In this document: piece after piece, positions 38,640 through 47,822 of the stretch
Position numbering within the stretch: the stretch's first letter is position 1
How the letters are laid out: each line of letters begins with the position of its first letter
Assembly: GCA_963989245.1 (NCBI GenBank)
Contig: OZ022342.1
Span: 35,253,179-35,317,178, forward strand
Source of the DNA: Nansenia antarctica
Taxonomy: Eukaryota > Chordata > Actinopteri > Argentiniformes > Microstomatidae
Direction of reading: 5' to 3'
Length of the DNA stretch: 64,000 bases
Notes under the pieces: model-generated
Database searches by the model: none
What the model was told of the DNA's origin: nothing
What the model saw: the letters and a program-made list of their open reading frames with translations, nothing else
Translations under genes and position numbers: made by a program

Positions 38640-39386
38640 CATGACGTTAAATATTTCAAGCCGTTTTTGTTTTAAGAGATTTGTATGAAGACTGATGGAA
38701 CAGAGAATACAACACAGATACCAAATTCTTGGGTTCACCCTCTTTGTATAAGAGGTTATGCAAAGCATGAGGGATGAGTTGTGTGTTCCACAGGACACCA
38801 TATGCCTTCATAGAAGACGTTAACTGGAGATATAAAAAGAAAGAAAACCCAGGTAGATTATATGTAGTACATAATGGCAACCTATCGTATTTGGAGTTAC
38901 CAGGCGCAAAACAGAAACATGTAAAAAACAGAAAAAAGATATTGCCTACAGGTAGCTCTTTTCACTGTCAGTTGTCACATCGTCATCAAAAGTACCGAGA
39001 CCATTGTCATCGAAAATATCTCAGACAGGTATGCCTTTGTCACTCCAGGCAGGAAAAGACAAAGGTACAAATTGGGCTATTTAGATGCCATTTTTGTACT
39101 GGTTTAGATATTTTCTCTGCTGCACGCCAGTGACGCCACACAGTGATAAGATAAGAAACAATGGTCCCTAATTGTAACGTAGAGCGTTTAAGTGGTACAG
39201 CTGCATGAACCAAGTCTTGCAGCCTGTGGGGAAAGGCGAGCCTCTCTCACTCTCACTGATGCATTAGGGTTGAACCATACTGAGACTGGGCGAAGTACAA
39301 AAGACCACAAGTAATATTAGAAATTTGGGACCGAAAGACCACCCTTAGATATATGTCTGTGGAGAGCATGGCGCGTTCTGGCCTGC
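38640..39386 (-). pseudogene. L1 ORF2 C-terminal part (old minus-strand L1, piece 1)
   Basis: Just left of the old Gypsy the minus strand reads HISKGGLSVPNF, a stop, then LRPVSVWFNPNASV, typical of the region downstream of the L1 reverse transcriptase. Further on, 38880-38656 reads FLYLQLTSSMKAYGV and LHNLLYKEGEPKNLVSVLYS, also typical of the L1 C-terminus. Stops and frameshifts show decay. It continues the L1 reading order from 46196. Confidence 0.72.
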
Positions 39387-39670
39387 AGGTGGAGCCAGAC
39401 TGTGGTGGAGGATGGATGATGGGCTGATTACGGACTGGTGACAGTAATCAGACTCGTTGTCCAACTGGTCTATTTAACCTGTGTGTGTTTGTTCCCCCGG
39501 GGCAGTGAACACGGCAGGGAGAACCTGCTGATCAGAGAGAGAGAGAGTGCTGACAGTGAGCGAGCGAGCGCCGAAAGGGTGTGTCTACGTGAGCGAGCGA
39601 TTCCCGAAAGGGTGTGGTTGCCCAGGACGGCGACCAGCATTTATTATATATATATATTATATATATATAT

Positions 39671-40405
39671 ATGTGTGGTGGCCTGGGAAAACCCTTCACA
39701 TGGTGGCATTTTGACATTTTCATTTTTTTATATTTCCATAAATTAGAAGTTCTCAGCTATTCATAACTGGTTGAATGACCGAGATAGCCCTTTATTTTAA
39801 AAAGTTATGAGCATTTTAATGTATCATGTCAAAAAAAGTGAATTTCTCCCCCTTTCTCCCCCTTTCTTTTTAATGTATCATGTCAAAAAAAGTGGATTTC
39901 TCCCCCTTTCTCCTCTGGGTCGGGGGAGGAGCCTATGCAGATCGGCCGGTCTCGTTTGTCTGCTTGTGATGCGGTGTTAGTCTGCTCGCCTCGTCGGTAT
40001 GCGAGGGACAGATCCAATTTTGTGTGTCTTCTAGTTAAGATGTTATTACTTTATGCTTATATTGTGAGCATCAGTAAACTGGCAATAACACAGGTGGAAG
40101 TATCGTCTCTCCTTTCGCTCATGTGTGCGTGCGTTGCTTAACTGAGAATGAGGAAATGAGGAAATGAGGAAATGAGAATGACCTTGTTTCTCTAGCAAAC
40201 TACCCACCACAAAAACATACAAATAAGTACTTTCTCTTTTGTTTTCTTAAAATGTTTATTCACCATAATGTAGTATGGAGTTCAAAGTACTAGAATACCA
40301 CATAATATCAAAATCGCCAAAATCGCGATTTCCATCTATTTTTGCTCTTTGCCACGAACGAACGCCAGCGACATCCGACGGGTTTTCCCAGGCCACCACA
40401 CATAT
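39671..40405. mobile_element. Unclassified repeat unit with 26-bp inverted ends
   Basis: The sequence from atatgtgtggtggcctggga at 39671 to aaaccc at 39696 is the exact reverse complement of 40380-40405. The interior (about 680 bp) has a 54-bp tandem repeat from 39818 ('aatgtatcatgtcaaaaaaa' twice) and an LTR-like stretch, but no transposase. If the ends are 39673 and 40401, the flanks are both atat, a possible TSD. Confidence 0.5.
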
Positions 40406-40442
40406 GTTATGGTACATGTGGGAAAACGGTACATTTGGGAAA

Positions 40443-40551
40443 ACTAGGGTTAGGGTTAGGTGCTACGTCGACTTGGTACATGCTGGCATGTCTAATTCCT
40501 AACCCTAACCCTACCCCTAACCTTAACCCTAGCACCCTAGCACCTAACCCT
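40443..40551. repeat. Telomere-like repeats in two orientations
   Basis: A 'agggttagggttagg' block is followed about 40 bases later by 'cctaaccctaaccctacccc' and degenerate taaccc units, forming an inverted pair. Likely an interstitial or simple repeat; origin unknown. Confidence 0.55.
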
Positions 40552-40560
40552 GATGATGCG

Positions 40561-40752
40561 TGTTACGAGAGTTGACCTGCAGGTGGCACCACCTGCAGTG
40601 AGTGTTACTTACGAGTGAACTTGTTGAGCTTGTTGAGCTTGTTGATACATTCATTACTATGCTAGCACAGACATAAGATGTACGTTCTGTATTGTCCTTG
40701 AACTGCGAGTAAAGTCTTTGATTATAACCGTATCCGCATGATCATTTTAACA
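40561..40752 (+). repeat. Young Gypsy 5' LTR
   Basis: This 192-bp LTR runs from tgttacgaga to cattttaaca. It contains inverted arms ctgcaggtgg/ccacctgcag two bases apart and a threefold 'ttgttgagc' repeat. It is identical to the 3' copy. Confidence 0.95.
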
Positions 40753-40770
40753 TGGTGTCAGAACTGGACT
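40753..40770 (+). promoter_or_regulatory. Young Gypsy primer binding site, tRNA-Leu type
   Basis: tggtgtcagaactggact starts directly after the LTR. It resembles the complement of a tRNA-Leu 3' end (from memory TGGTGTCAGAAGTGGGA), with a few mismatches. Confidence 0.65.
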
Positions 40771-40875
40771 CAGCGGCAAACGACAGAAGAAGGGAATAAC
40801 ATACCCAAAGACGAAAAAACATTCTGATAACTATCGTTACTGCTGAGACGGACCGCGCTAGCTATCACGAACGCA

Positions 40876-43800
40876 ATGGCTGAAGCTAAAGCTATTTACC
40901 CGGCGATTCCAGTGCCGGAACGGATGGACATGAAAGGGGATGCATATAGCAACTGGACATTCTTTAGAGCACAGTGGGAAAACTACGAGATTGCAACTGG
41001 GCTGGACAAAAAGGACAACAAGATCCGCATAGCTACCCTACTAACCATAATAGGTAAGGAATGCCACATGCTGCAACGGCACCTTCACATGACAGAAGCA
41101 GACAGACTCAAACCTGACAAGATTCTAGATGCACTTGAACAGCATTTCGAACCATCCAGGAATGTGATTTATGAACGGTATATATTCAATAGCACCCAAC
41201 AGAGCCAGAGTGAGTCAGTAGACCAATATGTTGCAAACTTAAGGAAGCTAGCACATACATGTAACTTTGGCCAGCTGAATGAAGAAATGATACGTGACAG
41301 GCTTGTCATTGGGACAAAAGACATTAGCGCACGCACGCGCATGCTGAGAGAAGCTAAACTCACCCTAGCGGCAGCCGTAGACACGTGCAGGGCAAGCGAA
41401 CAAGCACAGATACAAAACAAAAGAATGAGCGGAGGTGAGCAGGAGACTGTGAGTTATGCTTCAAGAGAAAGACATTCAGAGGGGCGTGGCTTCACTCGAC
41501 ACAAGCCGACAGAACCTCCAAGCACCACAAGTAGAGAAAGGAAACCAGGAGTCACATGCCACTACTGTGGGTCTACACATGAACGTCTGAAATGCCCAGC
41601 ATATGGAACCATTTGCAAAACCTGTGGCAAGAAAAACCATTTTGCTAAGGTATGCAAACAAGCACAACACAAACGTCATGTTAACGTAATGCAGGATGCA
41701 TACAATGAGCCAGATAGTGAATCACCAGATGAAATGTGGTACATTTCACATGTAAACTCTATACAGGACACAGCACACAAACTGTTTGTCAATCTGAAGC
41801 TTACCCCACAAATGCATGGAAAAGTGACATATGACCCCAGCCACACAGTGAAATGTCAATTAGACACAGGCTCCACTGTCAATGTATTAAGCTACCGAGA
41901 CCTACAATGCATTACACAGGATGGCAACCCTGCTCTTCGTCCCAGCAAAGCCACTCTCAAGCTATATGATGGGTCATTGATAAAGCCAACTGGAGAAGTC
42001 AGACTGAAAACGGAACATGATGGACAGACTCACATGCTAAATTTCCAGGTCATGGAGTCATCACAGGTCCCTCTGCTGTCAGCTGACACGTGCCAGAAAC
42101 TGGATTTGATCAGGGTGAATCACAGACATGCAGTTCATCATCTGGACACTCCACAAACGCCCACCAAAACGCATACAGCACACACGACAGAGGAGATAAT
42201 ATCCAAGTATGAAGATGTATTTGAAGGGCTTGGCTGCCTACCTGGTGAGCTACACCTGAAAGTCGACACTGATATACGGCCAGTACAACACCTGCCACGG
42301 CGGGTTCCAATACCACTAAAGAAAAAGGTCACAGAAGCGATAAAGTCAATGGAAGAGCAAGGAATCATTGTTAAAGTCACTGAGCCCACGCAATGGATCA
42401 GCAACATGGTCGTCATCGAGAAGCCAGGGAAACTGCGCACCTGCATTGACCCGAGTGCGCTCAACAAGGCTCTGCTGAGGTCCCACTATCAGATGCCTAC
42501 CATAGAGGAGATATTGCCAGACATCGCGAATGCCAAGGTATTTTCAGTTTTAGATGCAAAGGATGGATACTGGCAGGTGAAGCTGGATGAGGAAAGCAGC
42601 TATCTCACTACATTCTGGACACCTCTGGGAAGATACAGGTGGTTAAGGATGCCATTTGGCATCAAGCCAGCAGCTGAAGAATACCAGCGCAGACAACATG
42701 ATGTACTACAGGGACTGGCTGGTGTGAGTGTCATAGCTGATGACATCCTTCTCTATGGCTGTGGAGACACACAAGAGACAGCATTAGCTGACCACGACAA
42801 AAACCTTGCAGCCCTATTGCAAAGGGCGAGAGAGGTCAACTTAAAGTTGAACAAGAAAAAACTCAAGCTGAAGCAGCCCAGTGTGCCATACATGGGTCAT
42901 CTTCTCACCACAGAGGGCCTACTCCCGGACCCAGAGAAGGTAACGGCGGTGCAAAACATGCAGACACCAACTGACATCAAAGCACTGCAGAGGTTTCTGG
43001 GGTTTGTAAATTACCTAGCTAAATTCCTTCCCCACCTATCTGATGTGTGTGAACCACTCAGGAGACTGACCGACAAGGACATCCAATGGGCGTGGCTTCC
43101 ACAACATGACACAGCCATTGACACTGTGAAGACTTTAGTCACTCATCACCCAGTACTAAAGTATTATGACATAAGGGAGGAGGTGACAATTCAATGTGAT
43201 GCTAGTGAAACGGGCCTCGGTGCAGCTCTCATGCAAAATGGACAACCTGTTGCATACGCCTCCAGGACTCTAACTCCTACAGAACAGAGATACGCTCAAA
43301 TAGAAAAAGAATGCCTCGCTATTGTCTTTGCATGTGACAAATTTGATCAATACATTCATGGCAGGGAGAGCATCACAGTGCACAGCGACCACAAACCGCT
43401 CGAGGTGATCTTCAAGAAGTCCCTTCTCACAGCCCCCAAGAGGCTACAGAGGATGCTACTACGGCTCCAACGCTATCAGCTACAGGTACAATACAAACAG
43501 GGCAAACTGCTACATGTGGCAGATTTCCTATCTAGAACTGCTCAACCCAATACAACACACACACAAATGCAAACACCAGCCACAGTCTACGCCATGGGCC
43601 TGACCGCTGAAGCCCTCGAACACGTGGATCACAGCAGCTGTACCAACATCTCTACCAAGACCCAAGAGTCCATCAGAGCCGCCACACTCAAAGATCCCTT
43701 ATGTCAGGTTCTGCATGCCCGAATCGCTGGAGGCTGGCCCATCTCCAAGCAGGCAGTAGATCAAACACTGAGACCGTTCTGGACATTCAAAGAGGAGCTG

Positions 43801-44424
43801 GCAACCGATAATGGCCTGATATTCAAGGGTGACAGGGTTTTCATCCCAGAGTTACTACGAAATGACTTCCTATCAAAGATACATTCAGGGCACTCCGGCA
43901 GTGAAGCTAGCCTCAGGAAGGCACGGGACACAGTATTCTGGCCAGGAATAACAGAACATGTCAAGGACTATGTCACCAGATGTAGCACATGCAACTCCCT
44001 TCAGAGGAGACAACCAAAAGAATCACTCAATCCCCATCATCTCCCTAAACTCCCATGGTCTAAGGTAGGCATGGACCTATTCACTGTGAACCACTCACAC
44101 TACCTTATAATGGTTGACTACTACTCTGACTACTGGGAGCTGGATGAATTGGAGGACACCACAGCTTCTACTGTCATCGATCGATGCAAACACCAGTTTA
44201 GCCGTCATGGCATACCTCACACAGTAATCTCAGACAATGGCCCACCCTTCTCGGGACTTGACTTTCAGACCTTCGCGAATGACTGGGACTTCCGACATGT
44301 AACGTCATCACCATACCACAGCCAAAGCAATGGCAAGGCGGAGTCAGCTGTTAAAATAGCCAAAACACTGCTAAAGAAGACGGCGCTGGCAGGAGAGGAC
44401 CCATGGAAGGCAGTGCTGGCATGA
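40876..44424 (+). CDS. Young Gypsy Gag-Pol polyprotein, up to an in-frame stop
   Basis: A single 1,182-codon frame. Gag occupies the first 300 or so residues with two zinc knuckles (CHYCGSTHERLKC, CKTCGKKNHFAKVC). Protease has LDTGSTVN near 329. Reverse transcriptase has the catalytic ADDILLYG near 620, where the usual tyrosine is replaced, as occurs in some Gypsy clades. RNase H (QCDASETGLGAAL near 773) follows. Integrase has an H2C2 zinc region (HSGHSGSEAS, CSTCNS near 1002-1040) and catalytic regions GMDLFTV, SDNGPPFSG and ESAVK (about 1066-1156). It stops at TGA 44422-44424 within integrase, while the frame continues open afterwards. Confidence 0.92.
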   Translation: MAEAKAIYPAIPVPERMDMKGDAYSNWTFFRAQWENYEIATGLDKKDNKIRIATLLTIIGKECHMLQRHLHMTEADRLKPDKILDALEQHFEPSRNVIYERYIFNSTQQSQSESVDQYVANLRKLAHTCNFGQLNEEMIRDRLVIGTKDISARTRMLREAKLTLAAAVDTCRASEQAQIQNKRMSGGEQETVSYASRERHSEGRGFTRHKPTEPPSTTSRERKPGVTCHYCGSTHERLKCPAYGTICKTCGKKNHFAKVCKQAQHKRHVNVMQDAYNEPDSESPDEMWYISHVNSIQDTAHKLFVNLKLTPQMHGKVTYDPSHTVKCQLDTGSTVNVLSYRDLQCITQDGNPALRPSKATLKLYDGSLIKPTGEVRLKTEHDGQTHMLNFQVMESSQVPLLSADTCQKLDLIRVNHRHAVHHLDTPQTPTKTHTAHTTEEIISKYEDVFEGLGCLPGELHLKVDTDIRPVQHLPRRVPIPLKKKVTEAIKSMEEQGIIVKVTEPTQWISNMVVIEKPGKLRTCIDPSALNKALLRSHYQMPTIEEILPDIANAKVFSVLDAKDGYWQVKLDEESSYLTTFWTPLGRYRWLRMPFGIKPAAEEYQRRQHDVLQGLAGVSVIADDILLYGCGDTQETALADHDKNLAALLQRAREVNLKLNKKKLKLKQPSVPYMGHLLTTEGLLPDPEKVTAVQNMQTPTDIKALQRFLGFVNYLAKFLPHLSDVCEPLRRLTDKDIQWAWLPQHDTAIDTVKTLVTHHPVLKYYDIREEVTIQCDASETGLGAALMQNGQPVAYASRTLTPTEQRYAQIEKECLAIVFACDKFDQYIHGRESITVHSDHKPLEVIFKKSLLTAPKRLQRMLLRLQRYQLQVQYKQGKLLHVADFLSRTAQPNTTHTQMQTPATVYAMGLTAEALEHVDHSSCTNISTKTQESIRAATLKDPLCQVLHARIAGGWPISKQAVDQTLRPFWTFKEELATDNGLIFKGDRVFIPELLRNDFLSKIHSGHSGSEASLRKARDTVFWPGITEHVKDYVTRCSTCNSLQRRQPKESLNPHHLPKLPWSKVGMDLFTVNHSHYLIMVDYYSDYWELDELEDTTASTVIDRCKHQFSRHGIPHTVISDNGPPFSGLDFQTFANDWDFRHVTSSPYHSQSNGKAESAVKIAKTLLKKTALAGEDPWKAVLA

Positions 44425-44991
44425 AGAAACACTCCAACGGAGGGACTTGACAGCTCCCCAGCTCAGCGACTCATGTCCAGACACACACGAACACACCTGC
44501 CCTCCAAGGACCTTCTGCTTCAACCTCTGGTAGTGCACAATGTGATAGAAAAAAAGCAAACAAAGGGGCTTATTTCAAAACACCACTATGATGCACATGC
44601 CCATGACATGCCAGTGATCATTCAAGGGGAGACAGTCCGAGTCTTGCTACAACCCAATGTACCCAACAGTGCATGGGCGCTTGGCATTTGCACTGACCAG
44701 AAGAGTGACCGGTCATATGAAGTGATGGTACATGGTAAAACATACCGAAGGAACAGGAAACACATCCGTCCAGTGGACGAAACACTCCGACTATCACCGC
44801 CTCAGAACCCTGAAGGAGAGGACGACTGGGGTACATGGGGTCGAGCTGAAACTAATCCCGACGAGTACGCTCCAGCACTGGATGAACACACAGTCCAGCC
44901 GGCAGACCCTGAGCCTCAAGGTCTCCGGCAGACCAGAACCAGGTCCAACATCAAGCCACCGGAGAAATATACCAAAGACTATGTGACTTAA
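44425..44991 (+). pseudogene. Young Gypsy integrase C-terminal continuation
   Basis: Same frame as the main polyprotein, open from RNTPTEGLDSSPAQRLMSR to TAA 44989-44991. This region normally completes integrase and its chromodomain-like or GPF-like tail; no chromodomain is obvious here. It is separated from the rest only by one in-frame TGA. A c/a homopolymer run (45001-45040) follows. Confidence 0.8.
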
Positions 44992-45171
44992 CAATAATAA
45001 TCCCCCCCCCCCCAAAAAAAAAAAAAAAAAAAAAAAAAAAGAAGAGGAATGATAATGGAATGTTTATTATCTTATTTACTGTTCATTGTTTATTGAGTGG
45101 CCACTGTAAGGACTACATGTTTAAGTTCAGTATCTCTGAGAGAATCGCTTCAATCGCTTCATTGATTATGT

Positions 45172-45180
45172 GAAAGGAGA
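45172..45180 (+). promoter_or_regulatory. Young Gypsy polypurine tract
   Basis: The purine run gaaaggaga lies immediately before the 3' LTR. Confidence 0.65.
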
Positions 45181-45372
45181 TGTTACGAGAGTTGACCTGC
45201 AGGTGGCACCACCTGCAGTGAGTGTTACTTACGAGTGAACTTGTTGAGCTTGTTGAGCTTGTTGATACATTCATTACTATGCTAGCACAGACATAAGATG
45301 TACGTTCTGTATTGTCCTTGAACTGCGAGTAAAGTCTTTGATTATAACCGTATCCGCATGATCATTTTAACA
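45181..45372 (+). repeat. Young Gypsy 3' LTR
   Basis: This 192-bp copy is identical to the 5' LTR and is followed by the TSD atgcg. Confidence 0.95.
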
Positions 45373-45377
45373 ATGCG

Positions 45378-45760
45378 AGGGCGTCCGACGCTGCCGAGGA
45401 GCCGGGGGAGGCGGCGGGTCCGGCACCCGCGGATCCGCCGCCTGCGTTCCCTCCGGTGGCCGACTTCCCCCTCGAGCAGTCTTGTGACACCACTCTACGC
45501 TGCGCCCTTGACCAGGTGATAAGTATATAAGGTGTTCTGGTATGGCCCGACGCTGTGCGCGCCCACCCGTTTTTTTATTGATTAGGGACAGACTGTATAG
45601 AGTGAGTCGTGACACTAGCAGGGACGAGGAAGTAACCCAATTGTTGGTACCTAGGAGCCGCGGGGAAGCTATATTCCAGGCTGCGCATTATAACACTATG
45701 GCAGGCCACTTAGGATACGACAAAACACTCAACCGGATAATGGCCTGATTCTATTGGCTG
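45378..45760 (+). pseudogene. Old Gypsy pol fragment (RNase H-integrase linker and zinc region)
   Basis: Frames here read FPPVADFPLEQSCDTTLR, then after a stop and frame change LIRDRLYRVSRDTSRDEE, LLVPRSRGEAIFQAAHYN and MAGHLGYDKTLNRIMA. This matches the start of integrase (histidines of the H2C2 zinc region) in common fish Gypsy elements. It ends abruptly at the LTR, so the catalytic core is deleted. Confidence 0.8.
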
Positions 45761-45781
45761 GGGATACGGGCGGAGGTTCTG

Positions 45782-46195
45782 GCCTGCAGGTGGAGCCAGA
45801 CTGTGGTGGAGGATGGATGACGGGCTGATTACGGACAGGTGTCAGTAAGCAGACCCAACTGGTCTATTTAACCTGTGTGTGTTTGTTCCCCCGGGGCAGT
45901 GAACACGGCAGGGAGAACCTGCTGACCGGACAGAGAGAGTGTGCTGACAGTGAGTGAGCGAGCGCCGAAAGGGTGTGTCTACGTGAGCGAGCGATTCCCG
46001 AAAGGGTGTGGTTGCCCAGGACGGCGACCAACATTTATTATTTTCTGCGCTTGTTATTGTGTGGCAAAGACTCTCTCCAGCACGCCAGTGGCGTATGCTG
46101 AGTATACGCGAAATAAAACGTGTAATACAAACCGTTCTCCTGTGTCGACCTCCCTCTGTGCCTAGAGACTCCTACGATGTCACTGTAGGGTAGAC
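45782..46195 (+). repeat. Old Gypsy right LTR
   Basis: It begins tggcctgcaggtgg and ends gggtagaca. It has a 'ctatttaa' TATA-like box near 45865 and an 'aataaaa' polyadenylation signal near 46112. It is about 95% similar to the partial left copy by eye. Confidence 0.6.
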
Positions 46196-46644
46196 ATTCT
46201 AAATCGATGTTGCCTTACATCCCATATGAATTTCATGGGACTAAAGAATTTTGTCCCAGTATTTGGTGGGAGGGGCTAGAGGTAGCATAGATGAAAAAAG
46301 ATTTCACTTGTGGTAAAATGTCCATCTTAATAATAGAAACACAGGCCCGTAGTGAGTGAGCAAAATGTGACCATCTATTTAGGTCCATCTCTATATGGTT
46401 CAGAATGCCGTTATAGTTTTTAGTAGTGATATTTGGTAGTGATGGATAGATCAATCAATCCCTAAGTGCTAGAAATTCTCTACTATTTGTATATGAGAAG
46501 GTAGCACAGATGGGTCTAATGTTTAATGGCAATAGTGAGGATTTCTTCCAATTAATTTTGTAGCCAGACATAGTACTAAATTCTCTGAATGTCTCTAAAA
46601 TAGGTGGAACAGAAGAGGCTGCATTATCTATAAACAACAGTATA
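46196..46644 (-). pseudogene. L1 ORF2 reverse transcriptase, part after the YADD box (piece 2)
   Basis: The minus strand reads LLFIDNAASSVPPILETF, then FSTMSGYKINWKKSSLLPLN, then NHIEMDLNRWSHF, the palm/thumb region of an L1 reverse transcriptase. It continues in frame from the YADD motif at about 52126 once the element 46645-52118 is removed. Frame changes occur near 46455 and 46233. Confidence 0.88.
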
Positions 46645-46862
46645 TAGGGTGTTCACACATATAATTTTGCTTTCACTTTAGATTAAAATAAATATGTCCA
46701 TCTCACAGAGAATTTCATGAGAAAAACAATGGTCAAAACCCCATGGTTCTATCGTGTACGGTTCAAAAGTTATCAAGGTTTACCTCTTTACATACACATG
46801 TGAATTCCAGGAATTTATCTCAATAGAATCTAGACCTAACAAGTGGTCACTGCTGTGCAGTA

Positions 46863-47215
46863 ATGGAACACACAAATTATGAAATTCAACTTTATCTTTT
46901 AAACTATTCATTTTTATTACACAAACCTATATATCATTCTTTTCAGAATTTTAAGACCAATATTAATAGCAAATGACATTTTTTATCGCACAATTAATAT
47001 CCAAGATGGCGGATTAAATCCAATATGGCTGTCGTTAAGACACTGGATACACCAATTATGAAATTCAAATGTATCTTTTAAACTGTTCATTTTTATTAAA
47101 TAAACCTATATATCATGTTTTTGAGAATTTTAAGACCAATATTAATAGCAAATATAAACATTTATCACACAATTCATATCCAAGAGGGCAGACTAAATCT
47201 AACATGGCCACCGTA
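46863..47215. repeat. 179-bp subterminal tandem duplication
   Basis: Two units, aligned at 'gaaattcaa' (46881 and 47060), share 'ttttaaactattcattttta' and a 'ccaagatggcgg' or 'ccaagagggcag' core. It lies between the left end and the gene's 3' end and may be a subterminal binding region. Confidence 0.65.
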
Positions 47216-47407
47216 ATGTTTTTGTTGTCTTTTGTAAATGCTGTGTTAGGTTTTTGTGTATAAATGCTATGCATACAACTATGCATAATTCAAAAAGAGA
47301 GGAATAGTTATGACCAAGAAATTGCATAAATAATCCAGGTCCAGGCACTAAAGGTAGGTAACAAAACATTTATTCAATGGGACGGGGTGTTGGAGGGTGG
47401 GGAGTGA

Positions 47408-47812
47408 TCAGAGAAAGTACAAATCGTGGTTTTTAATATCCTTTAAAAGAGGAAAACACCAGTGTTCCTCACAAACATCATACTTGATGTTGAACAGAGT
47501 GTTAATGACTTCCTCTGCTTGAGGCTCTTTAAGTCCACAGACTGTTGCTGGAAACCACTCTACCTTCCCATCCTCCTTGCACAGGTGCATGACCCTCCTG
47601 CCAACCAACAGCTCAGGCCTTCTACCGAACTCCTCCAGCCATGACATAGCCTGCTGTATTTTCCCCTTCTGCTCAAACTCTTTTAATTTAAAGAGCATTT
47701 TGGCTCTGCAGTCGCTAATTGTGATTTGCTGCTCTTCCCTGGACCTATATACAAGACCACCAGGCTGAATGATCTGAGGGACACTGACATTAGCCTCCAA
47801 GATGGACATGAG
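47408..47812 (-). CDS. Exon 5 continuation in the shifted frame: C-terminal domain
   Basis: Beyond the A10 run the adjacent frame reads LMSILEANVSVPQIIQPG, MSWLEEFGRRPELLVGRRVM and HLCKEDGKVEWFPATVCGLK, ending in LKDIKNHDLYFL and a stop. The GRRVMHLCKEDGKVEWFPATV stretch has a Tudor/SAND-like small beta-domain look, but this is only an impression. Confidence 0.68.
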   Translation of the reverse strand, partial: LMSILEANVSVPQIIQPGGLVYRSREEQQITISDCRAKMLFKLKEFEQKGKIQQAMSWLEEFGRRPELLVGRRVMHLCKEDGKVEWFPATVCGLKEPQAEEVINTLFNIKYDVCEEHWCFPLLKDIKNHDLYFL

Positions 47813-47822
47813 TTTTTTTTTT

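Larger units (their letters stand above)
40561..45372 (+). mobile_element. Young Ty3/Gypsy retrotransposon
   Basis: This 4,812-bp element is flanked by the 5-bp duplication atgcg (40556-40560 and 45373-45377). Its two 192-bp LTRs look identical base for base, showing very recent insertion. It has a tRNA-Leu-type primer site, one long gag-pol frame with a single stop near the end, and a polypurine tract. It lies inside the older Gypsy remnant. There is no env. Confidence 0.95.
39387..46195 (+). mobile_element. Old Ty3/Gypsy element, mostly deleted, inside L1
   Basis: Left and right copies of an LTR-like sequence share 'ggcctgcaggtggagccaga', 'gtctatttaacctgtgtgtg' and 'gcgagcgattcccgaaaggg'. 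The left copy (39387-39648) breaks off in a ta run; the right copy (45782-46195) continues to 'aaataaaacgtg' and 'gggtagaca'. A pol piece lies just before the right copy. L1 coding sequence flanks both outer sides, with weak duplicate candidates (agagc and agggt). Ends are uncertain by about 10 bp. Confidence 0.65.

Noticed and set aside
38774..39133. A 119-codon plus-strand frame as a possible host gene
   Set aside because: The opposite strand gives clear L1 C-terminal motifs, so this is a shadow frame.
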